A DNA stretch of 6,283 bases from Bacteroidota bacterium (lineage in GTDB: Bacteria; Bacteroidota; Bacteroidia; Chitinophagales; Chitinophagaceae), in assembly GCA_030831005.1 (NCBI GenBank), contig JAURLW010000031.1, forward strand, positions 1 to 6,283, in the 5' to 3' direction. The notes below the pieces were generated by a model. It ran no database searches. It was not told the origin of the DNA and was given only the letters and a program-made list of their open reading frames with translations. Both the position numbers and the translations under genes were made by a program. Shown here in pieces: positions 1-5,101 of the stretch. Numbering within the stretch: position 1 is the first letter of the stretch; the number at the start of each line of letters is the position of its first letter.

Positions 1-161
1 TAATTTATTTGGACAGAGTATTTTTAGAATTTGCTACTAAATTAGATTACGCCCGTTACTCAGGATTAAAAATCAATCATGGGGGTGAAATTAAACAGGC
101 TTTCGGAAGTATCCAATTTATTGGAAGCCTTGGTTTCCATATTCCAAAATTCAAAAAGTAA
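1..161 (+). CDS. 3' end of an unidentified gene, possible outer-membrane beta-barrel protein
   Basis: An open frame enters from the left edge (first full codon at base 3) and stops at TAA 159-161, giving 52 C-terminal residues that end in GFHIPKFKK. The composition is protein-like: alternating hydrophobic or aromatic and polar residues around GSIQFIGSLGF, with glycines at likely turns, as in the last strands of small outer-membrane beta-barrels. The family cannot be named from this fragment, and the barrel idea is inference only. It converges on smpB with just 6 bases between the two stop codons and no convincing terminator between them, so the two transcripts probably overlap at their 3' ends. 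Confidence 0.65.
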   Translation, partial: IYLDRVFLEFATKLDYARYSGLKINHGGEIKQAFGSIQFIGSLGFHIPKFKK

Positions 162-167
162 AAGGGC

Positions 168-611
168 TTAAATATATCGTTTAAGATCTCTGTCTAAGTC
201 TCTATTCTTGATTGTTTCTCTTTTATCGTGAAGTTTTTTACCTCTTCCTAAGCCAATTTCTATTTTTGCAAATCCTTTTTCATTTACAAAAATAGCTAAA
301 GGAACAATAGTTAATCCCTTCTCTTTAATCTTTGCAAACCACTTTTTAAGTTCTTTTTTATTTAATAATAACTTACGCTCTCTCGTAGGATTGTGCTGAG
401 CATAACCGGCATGTTTATATTCTGAGATATATAAGTTCTTTACGAACAGTTCGCCATCATTAAATAAGCAATAACTATCATTAAAACTCACTCTACTCTC
501 TCGTATAGATTTAATCTCTGATCCTGTCAAAACCATGCCTGCAACCAATTTGTCTTCAATGGCAAATTCGAATGTAGCAGGTTTGTTTTTTATGTAAATC
601 TTTGGTGTCAA
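168..611 (-). CDS. smpB: SsrA-binding protein SmpB
   Basis: SmpB binds the tRNA-like domain of tmRNA and brings it to ribosomes stalled on broken mRNAs, where trans-translation tags the nascent peptide and frees the ribosome. The 147-residue product has the usual length and full architecture: an N-terminal IYIKNK segment, the tmRNA-contacting GSEIKSIRESRVSF block (about residues 31-44), the central barrel with NPTRERKLLL, and the C-terminal tail GRGKKLHDKRETIKNRD (about 122-138), whose His128 corresponds to the histidine that acts in the decoding centre. The start is TTG at 611-609. No ATG lies in frame before an upstream in-frame stop, and the protein would begin MTPKIYIKNK, matching the family N-terminus. 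No Shine-Dalgarno is visible. A short ATG frame upstream (634-608) ends in a TGA that overlaps this TTG. It lies downstream of accD on the same strand with no clear promoter of its own, so read-through from accD is likely. Confidence 0.96.
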   Translation of the reverse strand: MTPKIYIKNKPATFEFAIEDKLVAGMVLTGSEIKSIRESRVSFNDSYCLFNDGELFVKNLYISEYKHAGYAQHNPTRERKLLLNKKELKKWFAKIKEKGLTIVPLAIFVNEKGFAKIEIGLGRGKKLHDKRETIKNRDLDRDLKRYI

Positions 612-634
612 TACGAGTGTATTAATAAAGCCAT
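608..634 (-). other. 8-codon upstream reading frame overlapping the smpB start
   Basis: On the minus strand an ATG at 634-632 opens an eight-codon frame (MALLIHSY) whose TGA stop (610-608) overlaps the TTG start of smpB (611-609) in the four bases TTGA. Its ATG lies inside the accD-smpB hairpin. A ribosome finishing this frame would sit on the smpB start, so translational coupling is possible. A chance reading frame of this size is also quite possible, and there is no evidence that it is translated. Confidence 0.25.
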
Positions 635-650
635 TCCTAAGAATGGCTTT
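627..650. terminator. Hairpin between accD and smpB, possible weak terminator or processing site
   Basis: A perfect 10-bp inverted repeat, AAAGCCATTC / GAATGGCTTT, has a 4-base loop (637-640) and begins 7 bases past the accD stop codon. Read leftward, in the direction of accD, the stem ends in TTT followed by ATTAATA, a poor U-tract, so termination would be partial. That suits a run in which some transcripts continue into smpB. It could instead stabilise the accD 3' end. Confidence 0.6.
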
Positions 651-656
651 TATAAA

Positions 657-1511
657 TTATTTGGAAATAAACCAATCTATACAATGGCTTAGTTTTTCTT
701 TTAATTGATGTCTTTCTACGATGAAGTCTAAAAATCCATGTTCCAATAAAAATTCGCTTTTTTGGAATCCTTCAGGTAAGTCTTTTTTGATCGTTTCTTT
801 AATTACGCGTGGACCAGCAAAGCCAATTAGCGCATTTGGTTCAGCTATATTGATATCGCCAAGCATTGCGTATGATGCTGTAACACCCCCTGTGGTAGGG
901 TCTGTCATGAAAGATATGTATGGTAATTTAGCTTTAGCTAATTGGGTTAATTTAGCAGATGTTTTAGCCATTTGCATTAAAGAAAATGCACTTTCCATCA
1001 TACGTGCTCCACCCGATTTTGAAATAATCATAAAAGGTAAACCATGCGCTATGGCATAATCAATACCCCTGCTTATTTTCTCACCTACTACCGAACCCAT
1101 AGATCCACCAATGAAATTAAAATTCATACAAGCTATCACCATTGGTCGACCATTGATATCTCCCACACCAACTGTCATAGCATCTCTTAAACCTGTAGAT
1201 TTTTGAGCATCCACAATTCTAGATGCATAAGGTTTCAAATCAACAAAGCCTAATTTATCCTTCGGTACGATTTCCTCAAAAAGCTCTAAATATTCATTAT
1301 TGTCGAATAGTATACTAAAATATTCAACAGCATTAATTCTATTGTGGTAATTACATTTTAAGCAAACGTATAAATTGCTTGCTAATTCCATTTGTGTAGT
1401 CGTAGTTCTACAAGATGGGCACTTATGCCAAAGTCCGTCGGGAACTTCCAACTTCTCTTTTGTACTCGTTAAAATATTCTTCTTAATTCTTTTAAACCAA
1501 GTAGATGACAT
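657..1511 (-). CDS. accD: Acetyl-CoA carboxylase carboxyltransferase subunit beta
   Basis: AccD pairs with AccA to form the cytoplasmic carboxyltransferase that moves the carboxyl group from biotin on AccB to acetyl-CoA, making malonyl-CoA for fatty-acid synthesis. The 284-residue product starts with the AccD signature zinc ribbon, C31-x2-C34-x15-C50-x2-C53, followed by the crotonase-fold carboxyltransferase domain. The conserved blocks are NFNFIGGSMGSVVGEKI (about 130-146), SKSGGARMMES (about 164-174), LMQMAKTSA and DPTTGGVTASYAMLGD (about 204-219), which line the active site and supply the oxyanion-hole glycines. All key residues are present. ATG at 1511-1509 is the start, with a family-like MSSTWFKRIKKNI N-terminus. 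A perfect -7 element lies 22 bases upstream in the 69-base gap after pyrB, so accD may be transcribed on its own as well as from the pyr promoter. accA, accB and accC are not in the window. Confidence 0.97.
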   Translation of the reverse strand: MSSTWFKRIKKNILTSTKEKLEVPDGLWHKCPSCRTTTTQMELASNLYVCLKCNYHNRINAVEYFSILFDNNEYLELFEEIVPKDKLGFVDLKPYASRIVDAQKSTGLRDAMTVGVGDINGRPMVIACMNFNFIGGSMGSVVGEKISRGIDYAIAHGLPFMIISKSGGARMMESAFSLMQMAKTSAKLTQLAKAKLPYISFMTDPTTGGVTASYAMLGDINIAEPNALIGFAGPRVIKETIKKDLPEGFQKSEFLLEHGFLDFIVERHQLKEKLSHCIDWFISK

Positions 1512-1533
1512 AATCTCTGTTTTTTATGGATTA

Positions 1534-1541
1534 CAAAAATA
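1534..1541 (-). promoter_or_regulatory. Candidate -7 element for accD
   Basis: On the minus strand these bases read TATTTTTG, a perfect match to the Bacteroidota -7 consensus TAnnTTTG, ending 22 bases before the accD ATG in the pyrB-accD gap. No TTG is found at the usual distance upstream; the nearest is GTTTA around 1561-1565. The call therefore rests on the -7 element and its position. Confidence 0.45.
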
Positions 1542-1580
1542 GTTTTAAAAAAGGAGCTATTAAACTTTTTCTAAAAATAT

Positions 1581-2510
1581 TTATTCTATGATAGCTTTCC
1601 CTGAAAGTAAATAAATAACAGCCATTCTGATGGCTACGCCATTCTCTACCTGATTAAGAATAATGGATTGTTTGCTATCAGCAGCATCTGAGCTTAATTC
1701 TACTCCCCTGTTTATAGGACCAGGATGCATGATGAGAATATCTCTTTGGATGCTATCTAACATATCTTTATTAATACCATAATAAAGCGCATATTCTCTC
1801 AAAGATGAAAATAAGGGTTTGTTTTGACGCTCTAATTGTATTCGTAATACATTTGCCACCTCGCACCAAGCTAATGCTTTTTTTACATCATAGGTATATG
1901 CAACGCCAAGGGCTTCAATATGTTTTGGTATAAGTGTAGGCGGACCAGCAACGAGTACTTCTGCACCTAATTTTTGTAGGCAATAGATATTACTTAAAGC
2001 TACTCTTGAGTGTAAAATATCGCCAATGATGGCAATCTTTTTACCTTTCAGATCGCCTAGTTGTTCACGCATAGAAAATGCATCTAATAGGGCTTGCGTA
2101 GGATGTTCATTGGTACCATCTCCAGCATTTATGATACTAGCATCAATATGTTGGGATAAGAAATGGGGAGCTCCACTAGCACTGTGTCGCATCACTACCA
2201 TATCTACTTTCATAGATAAGATATTATTTACCGTATCGATGAGGGTTTCTCCTTTGGAAACAGAAGAGCCAGCAGCAGAAAAATTTACCGTATCGGCACT
2301 TAATCGCTTTTCAGCTAATTCAAAGGAAATTCTTGTACGTGTGGAATTTTCAAAAAAAATGTTTGCAACGGTAGTGTCGCGAAGACTAGGAACTTTTTTA
2401 ATGGGGCGTTGTAAAACTTGTTTAAAATTGTCGGCAGTAGAAAAAATAGTTTGAATATCTTCTTTTGCAAGATCTTTAATTCCTAGTAAGTGTTTTACAG
2501 ATAGTGACAT
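1581..2510 (-). CDS. pyrB: Aspartate carbamoyltransferase catalytic subunit
   Basis: PyrB condenses carbamoyl phosphate with L-aspartate to give N-carbamoyl-L-aspartate, the committed step of pyrimidine synthesis. The 309-residue protein has the full catalytic set: S56-T-R-T-R60 (carbamoyl-phosphate binding), the mobile-loop lysine in SVSKGE (K86), R108-H109, H136-P-T-Q139, R169 in the GDILHSR block, R223 and Q225 in VLRIQLERQ, and H262-P-G-P-I-N-R268-G in the aspartate domain. The length fits the short unfused catalytic chain. No PyrI regulatory subunit gene adjoins it here, so allosteric control by that partner cannot be inferred. ATG at 2510-2508 follows pyrR by 35 bases on the same strand, with no terminator or -7 element in the gap, indicating co-transcription. 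Confidence 0.97.
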   Translation of the reverse strand: MSLSVKHLLGIKDLAKEDIQTIFSTADNFKQVLQRPIKKVPSLRDTTVANIFFENSTRTRISFELAEKRLSADTVNFSAAGSSVSKGETLIDTVNNILSMKVDMVVMRHSASGAPHFLSQHIDASIINAGDGTNEHPTQALLDAFSMREQLGDLKGKKIAIIGDILHSRVALSNIYCLQKLGAEVLVAGPPTLIPKHIEALGVAYTYDVKKALAWCEVANVLRIQLERQNKPLFSSLREYALYYGINKDMLDSIQRDILIMHPGPINRGVELSSDAADSKQSIILNQVENGVAIRMAVIYLLSGKAIIE

Positions 2511-2545
2511 TAAAAAGCAAAGTTAATAAAAAATAGTCAAAAAAA

Positions 2546-3076
2546 TTAATCTATAAGCAATACTTTATGATCTAGTTGCTGTTCATCCCATTGTACTTTT
2601 ACCTTTTGGGAATACATAGTATCTACCGATTGGCCTACAAAATCAGGCTGAATAGGCAATTCTCTGCTAAATCTTCGATCAATTAATACCATTAAGGATA
2701 CATGCTTAGGACGACCAAAATCGATTAAAGCATCCATAGCAGCTCTAATGGTTCTGCCTGTATGTAATACATCATCAATGAGTATAATTTGTTTGCCTTC
2801 TAAATTAAAATCAATACTTGTAGCACTTGGAATATGTATGCCATTATTTTGATGTACATCATCTCTATAAAAGGTGGTATCTAATTGACCATATTGAATT
2901 TTTTGTCCGGGTACTATTGCCTGAATAGCTTTTACTACTCTATCGGATAAATGAATACCTCTGGGTTGAATACCAATTATCACAACATCTTCAAATACAT
3001 CAATTTGTTCTACAATTTGATGCGCTAAACGCTGTATAGTGATCGTTAATTGTTCGTGTGTAAAGAGTGTCTTCAA
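2546..3076 (-). CDS. pyrR: PyrR, uracil phosphoribosyltransferase / pyrimidine operon regulator
   Basis: PyrR-family proteins convert uracil and PRPP to UMP, and in Firmicutes they also bind pyr leader RNA to cause attenuation when UMP is high. The 176-residue product has the type I phosphoribosyltransferase fold: GIQPRGIHLSDRV (about 35-47), LDTTFYRDD (65-73, matching the LDITLYRDD of characterised PyrR proteins), the PRPP-binding loop IILIDDVLHTGRT (97-109), and VLIDRRFSRELPIQPDFVG (about 130-148), which separates PyrR from Upp and PyrE. The start is TTG at 3076-3074: no in-frame ATG occurs before an upstream stop, and MKTLFTHEQL resembles PyrR N-termini. A four-codon ATG frame upstream overlaps this start. 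It is the first gene of the pair with pyrB, which supports a pyrimidine role. I see no attenuator hairpin in its leader or before pyrB, so RNA-based regulation is not supported here. Confidence 0.95.
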   Translation of the reverse strand: MKTLFTHEQLTITIQRLAHQIVEQIDVFEDVVIIGIQPRGIHLSDRVVKAIQAIVPGQKIQYGQLDTTFYRDDVHQNNGIHIPSATSIDFNLEGKQIILIDDVLHTGRTIRAAMDALIDFGRPKHVSLMVLIDRRFSRELPIQPDFVGQSVDTMYSQKVKVQWDEQQLDHKVLLID

Positions 3077-3084
3077 GATTCCAT
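3073..3084 (-). other. Minimal ATG reading frame overlapping the pyrR start
   Basis: The minus strand reads ATG GAA TCT TGA at 3084-3073, and the TGA (3075-3073) overlaps the pyrR TTG start (3076-3074) in the four bases TTGA. This is the same arrangement as upstream of smpB. A peptide of three residues would matter only through coupling of translation or by limiting initiation. It may be coincidence. Confidence 0.2.
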
Positions 3085-3095
3085 ATATTATTTAG

Positions 3096-3103
3096 TAAAA
3101 TTA
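3096..3103 (-). promoter_or_regulatory. Possible -7 element for pyrR-pyrB
   Basis: The minus strand reads TAATTTTA here, one base off TAnnTTTG, and ends 19 bases before the pyrR TTG. It continues as CTAAAT, making a block almost the same as the one upstream of rpoD. No TTG is seen at the expected -33 position. Another near match, TAAGTTTA, lies further upstream, so the assignment is tentative. Confidence 0.3.
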
Positions 3104-3137
3104 ATAAATATTCAGCTATAAACTTATTCTAATCGAG

Positions 3138-3145
3138 TAACTTTG
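3138..3145 (+). promoter_or_regulatory. Candidate -7 element for the NTF2-like gene
   Basis: TAACTTTG is a perfect match to the Bacteroidota -7 consensus TAnnTTTG and ends 32 bases before the ATG at 3178, implying a leader of about 25 bases. No TTG is evident at the usual upstream spacing. It lies in the 101-base divergent gap shared with pyrR. Confidence 0.45.
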
Positions 3146-3177
3146 CTAATTATTTTACATCCTGTATAGTACGTTAT

Positions 3178-3600
3178 ATGTCGGCCCCAACTATTTCCAC
3201 CAATGCTCTTTATGATTTTATTGATCAATACCAATTTGCTTTCAATAGTTTTCATGTTAAAAATTTAATACCTCACTTTGCATTTCCATTACAAGTAATC
3301 CATAAAGAGGCTTGTTATGTATATGCAGATAGTAGTAAGCTTGAAGCTGTTTTACAGGGCGGTATGCAGTTTTATAAAAAAAATAATATCACTTCAGTCG
3401 CTATTTCCGCACTACAAAAGCATGCTATCAATGAACAGTTAGCTTTTTTAAAAATTAAACTAAGTTTTTGTAGGTCAGATAAACAGGAGCTTTATCATTG
3501 CCATTATGAATTAATATTAAGACGCAGTAAACATAAAGAATTTAAAATACAATGCATGATCAATGCTGATGAAGAAGATCAAGCACGCCATTTGTTCTAA
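3178..3600 (+). CDS. Hypothetical protein, probable NTF2-like (SnoaL-like) fold
   Basis: No specific family is recognised in this 140-residue protein. Its layout resembles the NTF2-like/SnoaL superfamily: an N-terminal helical stretch (about residues 8-30, LYDFIDQYQFAFNSFHV), then a short hydrophobic turn HFAFPLQVI, a further helix around SKLEAVLQGGMQFYKK (about 53-68), and C-terminal strands (about 72-127) with alternating hydrophobics in QLAFLKIKLSFC, YHCHYELILRR and FKIQCMI. NTF2-like domains form an open cone that binds small ligands or catalyses isomerisation or hydrolysis, but no catalytic residues can be assigned. There is no signal peptide or membrane segment, so it is probably cytoplasmic. 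The ATG at 3178 has a well-placed -7 element upstream, and the gene ends directly at a strong terminator, so it appears to be monocistronic. Codon usage looks like that of its neighbours. Confidence 0.85.
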   Translation: MSAPTISTNALYDFIDQYQFAFNSFHVKNLIPHFAFPLQVIHKEACYVYADSSKLEAVLQGGMQFYKKNNITSVAISALQKHAINEQLAFLKIKLSFCRSDKQELYHCHYELILRRSKHKEFKIQCMINADEEDQARHLF

Positions 3601-3601
3601 A

Positions 3602-3630
3602 AAAAAGTCCCGCAACTAGCGGGACTTTTT
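3602..3630. terminator. Bidirectional intrinsic terminator
   Basis: A perfect 12-bp stem, AAAAAGTCCCGC / GCGGGACTTTTT, encloses a 5-base loop (3614-3618). It has a GC-rich core and an A-tract on one side and a T-tract on the other, so it can terminate in both directions. It fills the 33-base gap between the convergent stop codons of the NTF2-like gene and the acyl-CoA dehydrogenase gene and would serve both. Confidence 0.95.
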
Positions 3631-3633
3631 AAT

Positions 3634-4812
3634 TTATTTGAAGGCGTTAAATCCAGTAACGCTTTGTCCTGTAATGAGTAAATGAATATCATGGGTTCCT
3701 TCATAGGTTATAACAGATTCCAAATTCATCATATGGCGCATAATACTAAATTCGCCAGTAATACCCATGCCACCTAATATTTGTCTTGCTTCACGTGCAA
3801 TAGTTATGGCTGTTTCGCAAGAGTTTCTTTTAGCCATTGAAATTTGTTCAGGAGTAGCTCTATGCTCATTTCTAAGCACACCCAATCTCCAAACCATCAA
3901 TTGACCTTTTGTGATTTCAGTGATCATTTCAGCCAATTTCTTTTGCGTTAATTGGAATGCGCCAATAGGTTTATCAAACTGAATACGTTGTTGACTATAG
4001 CGTAAAGCCGTATCATAACAATCCATAGCGCAACCTAATGCACCCCAAGCAATACCAAAACGAGCGCTTGAAAGACATCCTAAAGGACCTTTTAAGCCTA
4101 TAACATTTGGTAAGATATTTTCTTTAGGTACTTTTACATTATCAAAAACAAGTTCGCCGGTAGCTGATGCTCTCAAACTCCATTTACCATGCGTTTCAGG
4201 AGTAGTAAATCCTTCCATACCTCTTTCTACGATCAAACCTTGAATTCTACCCTCTTCATTTTTAGCCCATACCACAGCAATATCTGCAAAAGGTGCATTG
4301 GAAATCCACATTTTTGCTCCATTTAATACCACGTGATCACCTGCATCAACAAAAGATGTGGTCATGCCTGCTGGATTAGAACCATGGTTTGGTTCTGTTA
4401 ATCCAAAGCAACCCATCATTTCTCCGCTAGCTAATTTGGGTAAATATTTCATTTTTTGCTCCTCACTACCGTAAGTTAGGATTGGATACATAACCAAAGA
4501 ACCTTGAACAGAAGCCGTAGAACGTACACCTGAATCGCCTCTCTCTAATTCTTGCATCATGATACCATAACTGATATAATCTAATCCAGCACCACCATAT
4601 TCTTGAGGAACAAAGGGTCCGAAACAGCCTAATTCACCTAAGCCTTTTAAAATTTGCTTTGGAAAAGTAGCATTTTGGGCATGCTCTTCAATAATTGGGC
4701 TGATTTCTTTCTTAACATAAGCTCTTACAGCATCTCTGATTAACTTATGCTCATCAGTTAATAACTCATCTAATAAGTAGTAATCTGGATGTTGATATTG
4801 GTCTTTTTGCAT
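3634..4812 (-). CDS. Acyl-CoA dehydrogenase, glutaryl-CoA dehydrogenase type
   Basis: This 392-residue FAD flavoprotein belongs to the acyl-CoA dehydrogenase family and most resembles glutaryl-CoA dehydrogenase, which oxidises and decarboxylates glutaryl-CoA to crotonyl-CoA in lysine and tryptophan breakdown. Family blocks in order are ELERGDSGVRSTASVQ (about 88-103), GCFGLTEPNHGSNP (flavin site), KMWISNAPFADIAVVWAK, KWSLRASATGE, ARFGIAWGALG, QLTQKKLAEMITEI, MAKRNSCETAITIAREARQILGGMGI, and NLESVITYEGTHDIH. The catalytic base is Glu371. Glu90 and Arg97 fit the positions that bind the glutaryl carboxylate in characterised enzymes, and Tyr370 before the base fits decarboxylating forms. The substrate remains inference from motifs, since no lysine-degradation gene is nearby. 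ATG at 4812-4810 lies 20 bases after a full Bacteroidota promoter. The gene is probably transcribed alone and ends at the bidirectional terminator. Confidence 0.93.
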   Translation of the reverse strand: MQKDQYQHPDYYLLDELLTDEHKLIRDAVRAYVKKEISPIIEEHAQNATFPKQILKGLGELGCFGPFVPQEYGGAGLDYISYGIMMQELERGDSGVRSTASVQGSLVMYPILTYGSEEQKMKYLPKLASGEMMGCFGLTEPNHGSNPAGMTTSFVDAGDHVVLNGAKMWISNAPFADIAVVWAKNEEGRIQGLIVERGMEGFTTPETHGKWSLRASATGELVFDNVKVPKENILPNVIGLKGPLGCLSSARFGIAWGALGCAMDCYDTALRYSQQRIQFDKPIGAFQLTQKKLAEMITEITKGQLMVWRLGVLRNEHRATPEQISMAKRNSCETAITIAREARQILGGMGITGEFSIMRHMMNLESVITYEGTHDIHLLITGQSVTGFNAFK

Positions 4813-4832
4813 GGATTAGTTGTGTTGGTTTA

Positions 4833-4862
4833 CAAAAGTAATAAAATGCTCTCTTAAAACAA
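4833..4862 (-). promoter_or_regulatory. Full Bacteroidota-type promoter of the acyl-CoA dehydrogenase gene
   Basis: On the minus strand a TTG (4862-4860) is followed by exactly 19 bases and then TACTTTTG (4840-4833), a perfect fit to the -33 TTG and -7 TAnnTTTG consensus used by the phylum's primary sigma factor. The -7 box ends 20 bases before the ATG, giving a short leader. This is the best promoter in the window. Confidence 0.75.
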
Positions 4863-4911
4863 TTTTTTAAATCAATTGTTTATATATTTTAAGCTTTTTT
4901 GAAACCCTTTC

Positions 4912-4940
4912 TATTGAATATAAAACGTTTATATTCAATA
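4912..4940. repeat. Perfect 13-bp inverted repeat, candidate operator
   Basis: The arms TATTGAATATAAA (4912-4924) and TTTATATTCAATA (4928-4940) are exact reverse complements separated by ACG. The repeat lies in the divergent region, 99 bases upstream of the acyl-CoA dehydrogenase ATG (about 50 bases beyond its promoter) and 161 bases upstream of rpoD. It lacks a GC core and a U-tract, so it does not look like a terminator. A binding site for a dimeric regulator is the likeliest reading, but no regulator gene is in the window. Confidence 0.6.
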
Positions 4941-4958
4941 AGATAAAAGAACAAACCT

Positions 4959-4989
4959 TTTAGTAAATTTAGGTGTCTTATTTACTAAA
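4959..4989. repeat. 10-bp inverted repeat upstream of rpoD
   Basis: TTTAGTAAAT (4959-4968) and ATTTACTAAA (4980-4989) are exact reverse complements around an 11-base spacer, so the arm centres are about two helical turns apart. Each arm contains the near-palindromic 9-mer TTTA(C/G)TAAA. A further copy, TTTACTAAA, lies at 5074-5082 close to the rpoD start, and another on the pyrR side at 3091-3099. It may be a protein-binding array, though low-complexity AT-rich sequence produces such matches by chance. Confidence 0.4.
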
Positions 4990-5046
4990 TTCAAAAAAAA
5001 TTTTGAAAATTGTTTGAAATGATATATAAACTTTAACATCATTTCC

Positions 5047-5077
5047 TTGAAAATTCACTATTTGCGTATTATTTTTA
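5047..5077 (+). promoter_or_regulatory. Candidate promoter of rpoD
   Basis: TTG at 5047-5049, a 20-base spacer and TATTTTTA at 5070-5077 match the -33/-7 arrangement with one mismatch (final A for G). The -7 box ends 24 bases before the rpoD ATG. It overlaps the TTTACTAAA repeat at 5074-5082, so a protein bound there could block transcription. Confidence 0.4.
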
Positions 5078-5101
5078 CTAAATTATTAAAATTTTTAACT
5101 C

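Noticed and set aside
167..185. Inverted repeat CTTAAA / TTTAAG at the smpB stop codon as a terminator for the converging genes
   Set aside because: The arms are only 6 bp, entirely AT apart from one end pair, with a 7-base loop and no U-tract, so it is too weak to support a terminator call.
608..640. Frameshift or sequence error at the smpB 5' end that would join the upstream ATG frame to smpB
   Set aside because: The TTG-started protein already has the full SmpB N-terminus and normal length, so no extra residues are needed and an error need not be assumed.
721..1059. Open reading frame of 112 codons on the plus strand
   Set aside because: It lies wholly antisense within accD, whose frame carries all family motifs. 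The translation resembles no known family and there is no promoter or terminator for it.
1541..1560. AATAG / CTATT inverted repeat in the pyrB-accD gap as a pyrB terminator
   Set aside because: The arms are 5 bp with a long AT-rich loop and no U-tract after the stem. The gap is better explained by an accD promoter element.
2026..2454. Open reading frame of 142 codons on the plus strand
   Set aside because: It is antisense within pyrB and is explained as the shadow of a strongly conserved gene. Its translation shows no recognisable domain.
4863..5101. Small RNA, tRNA or further coding sequence in the long divergent gap
   Set aside because: The region is very AT-rich and stop-dense in all frames, with no cloverleaf or GC-rich stem. 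Only the inverted repeats and promoter elements can be supported.
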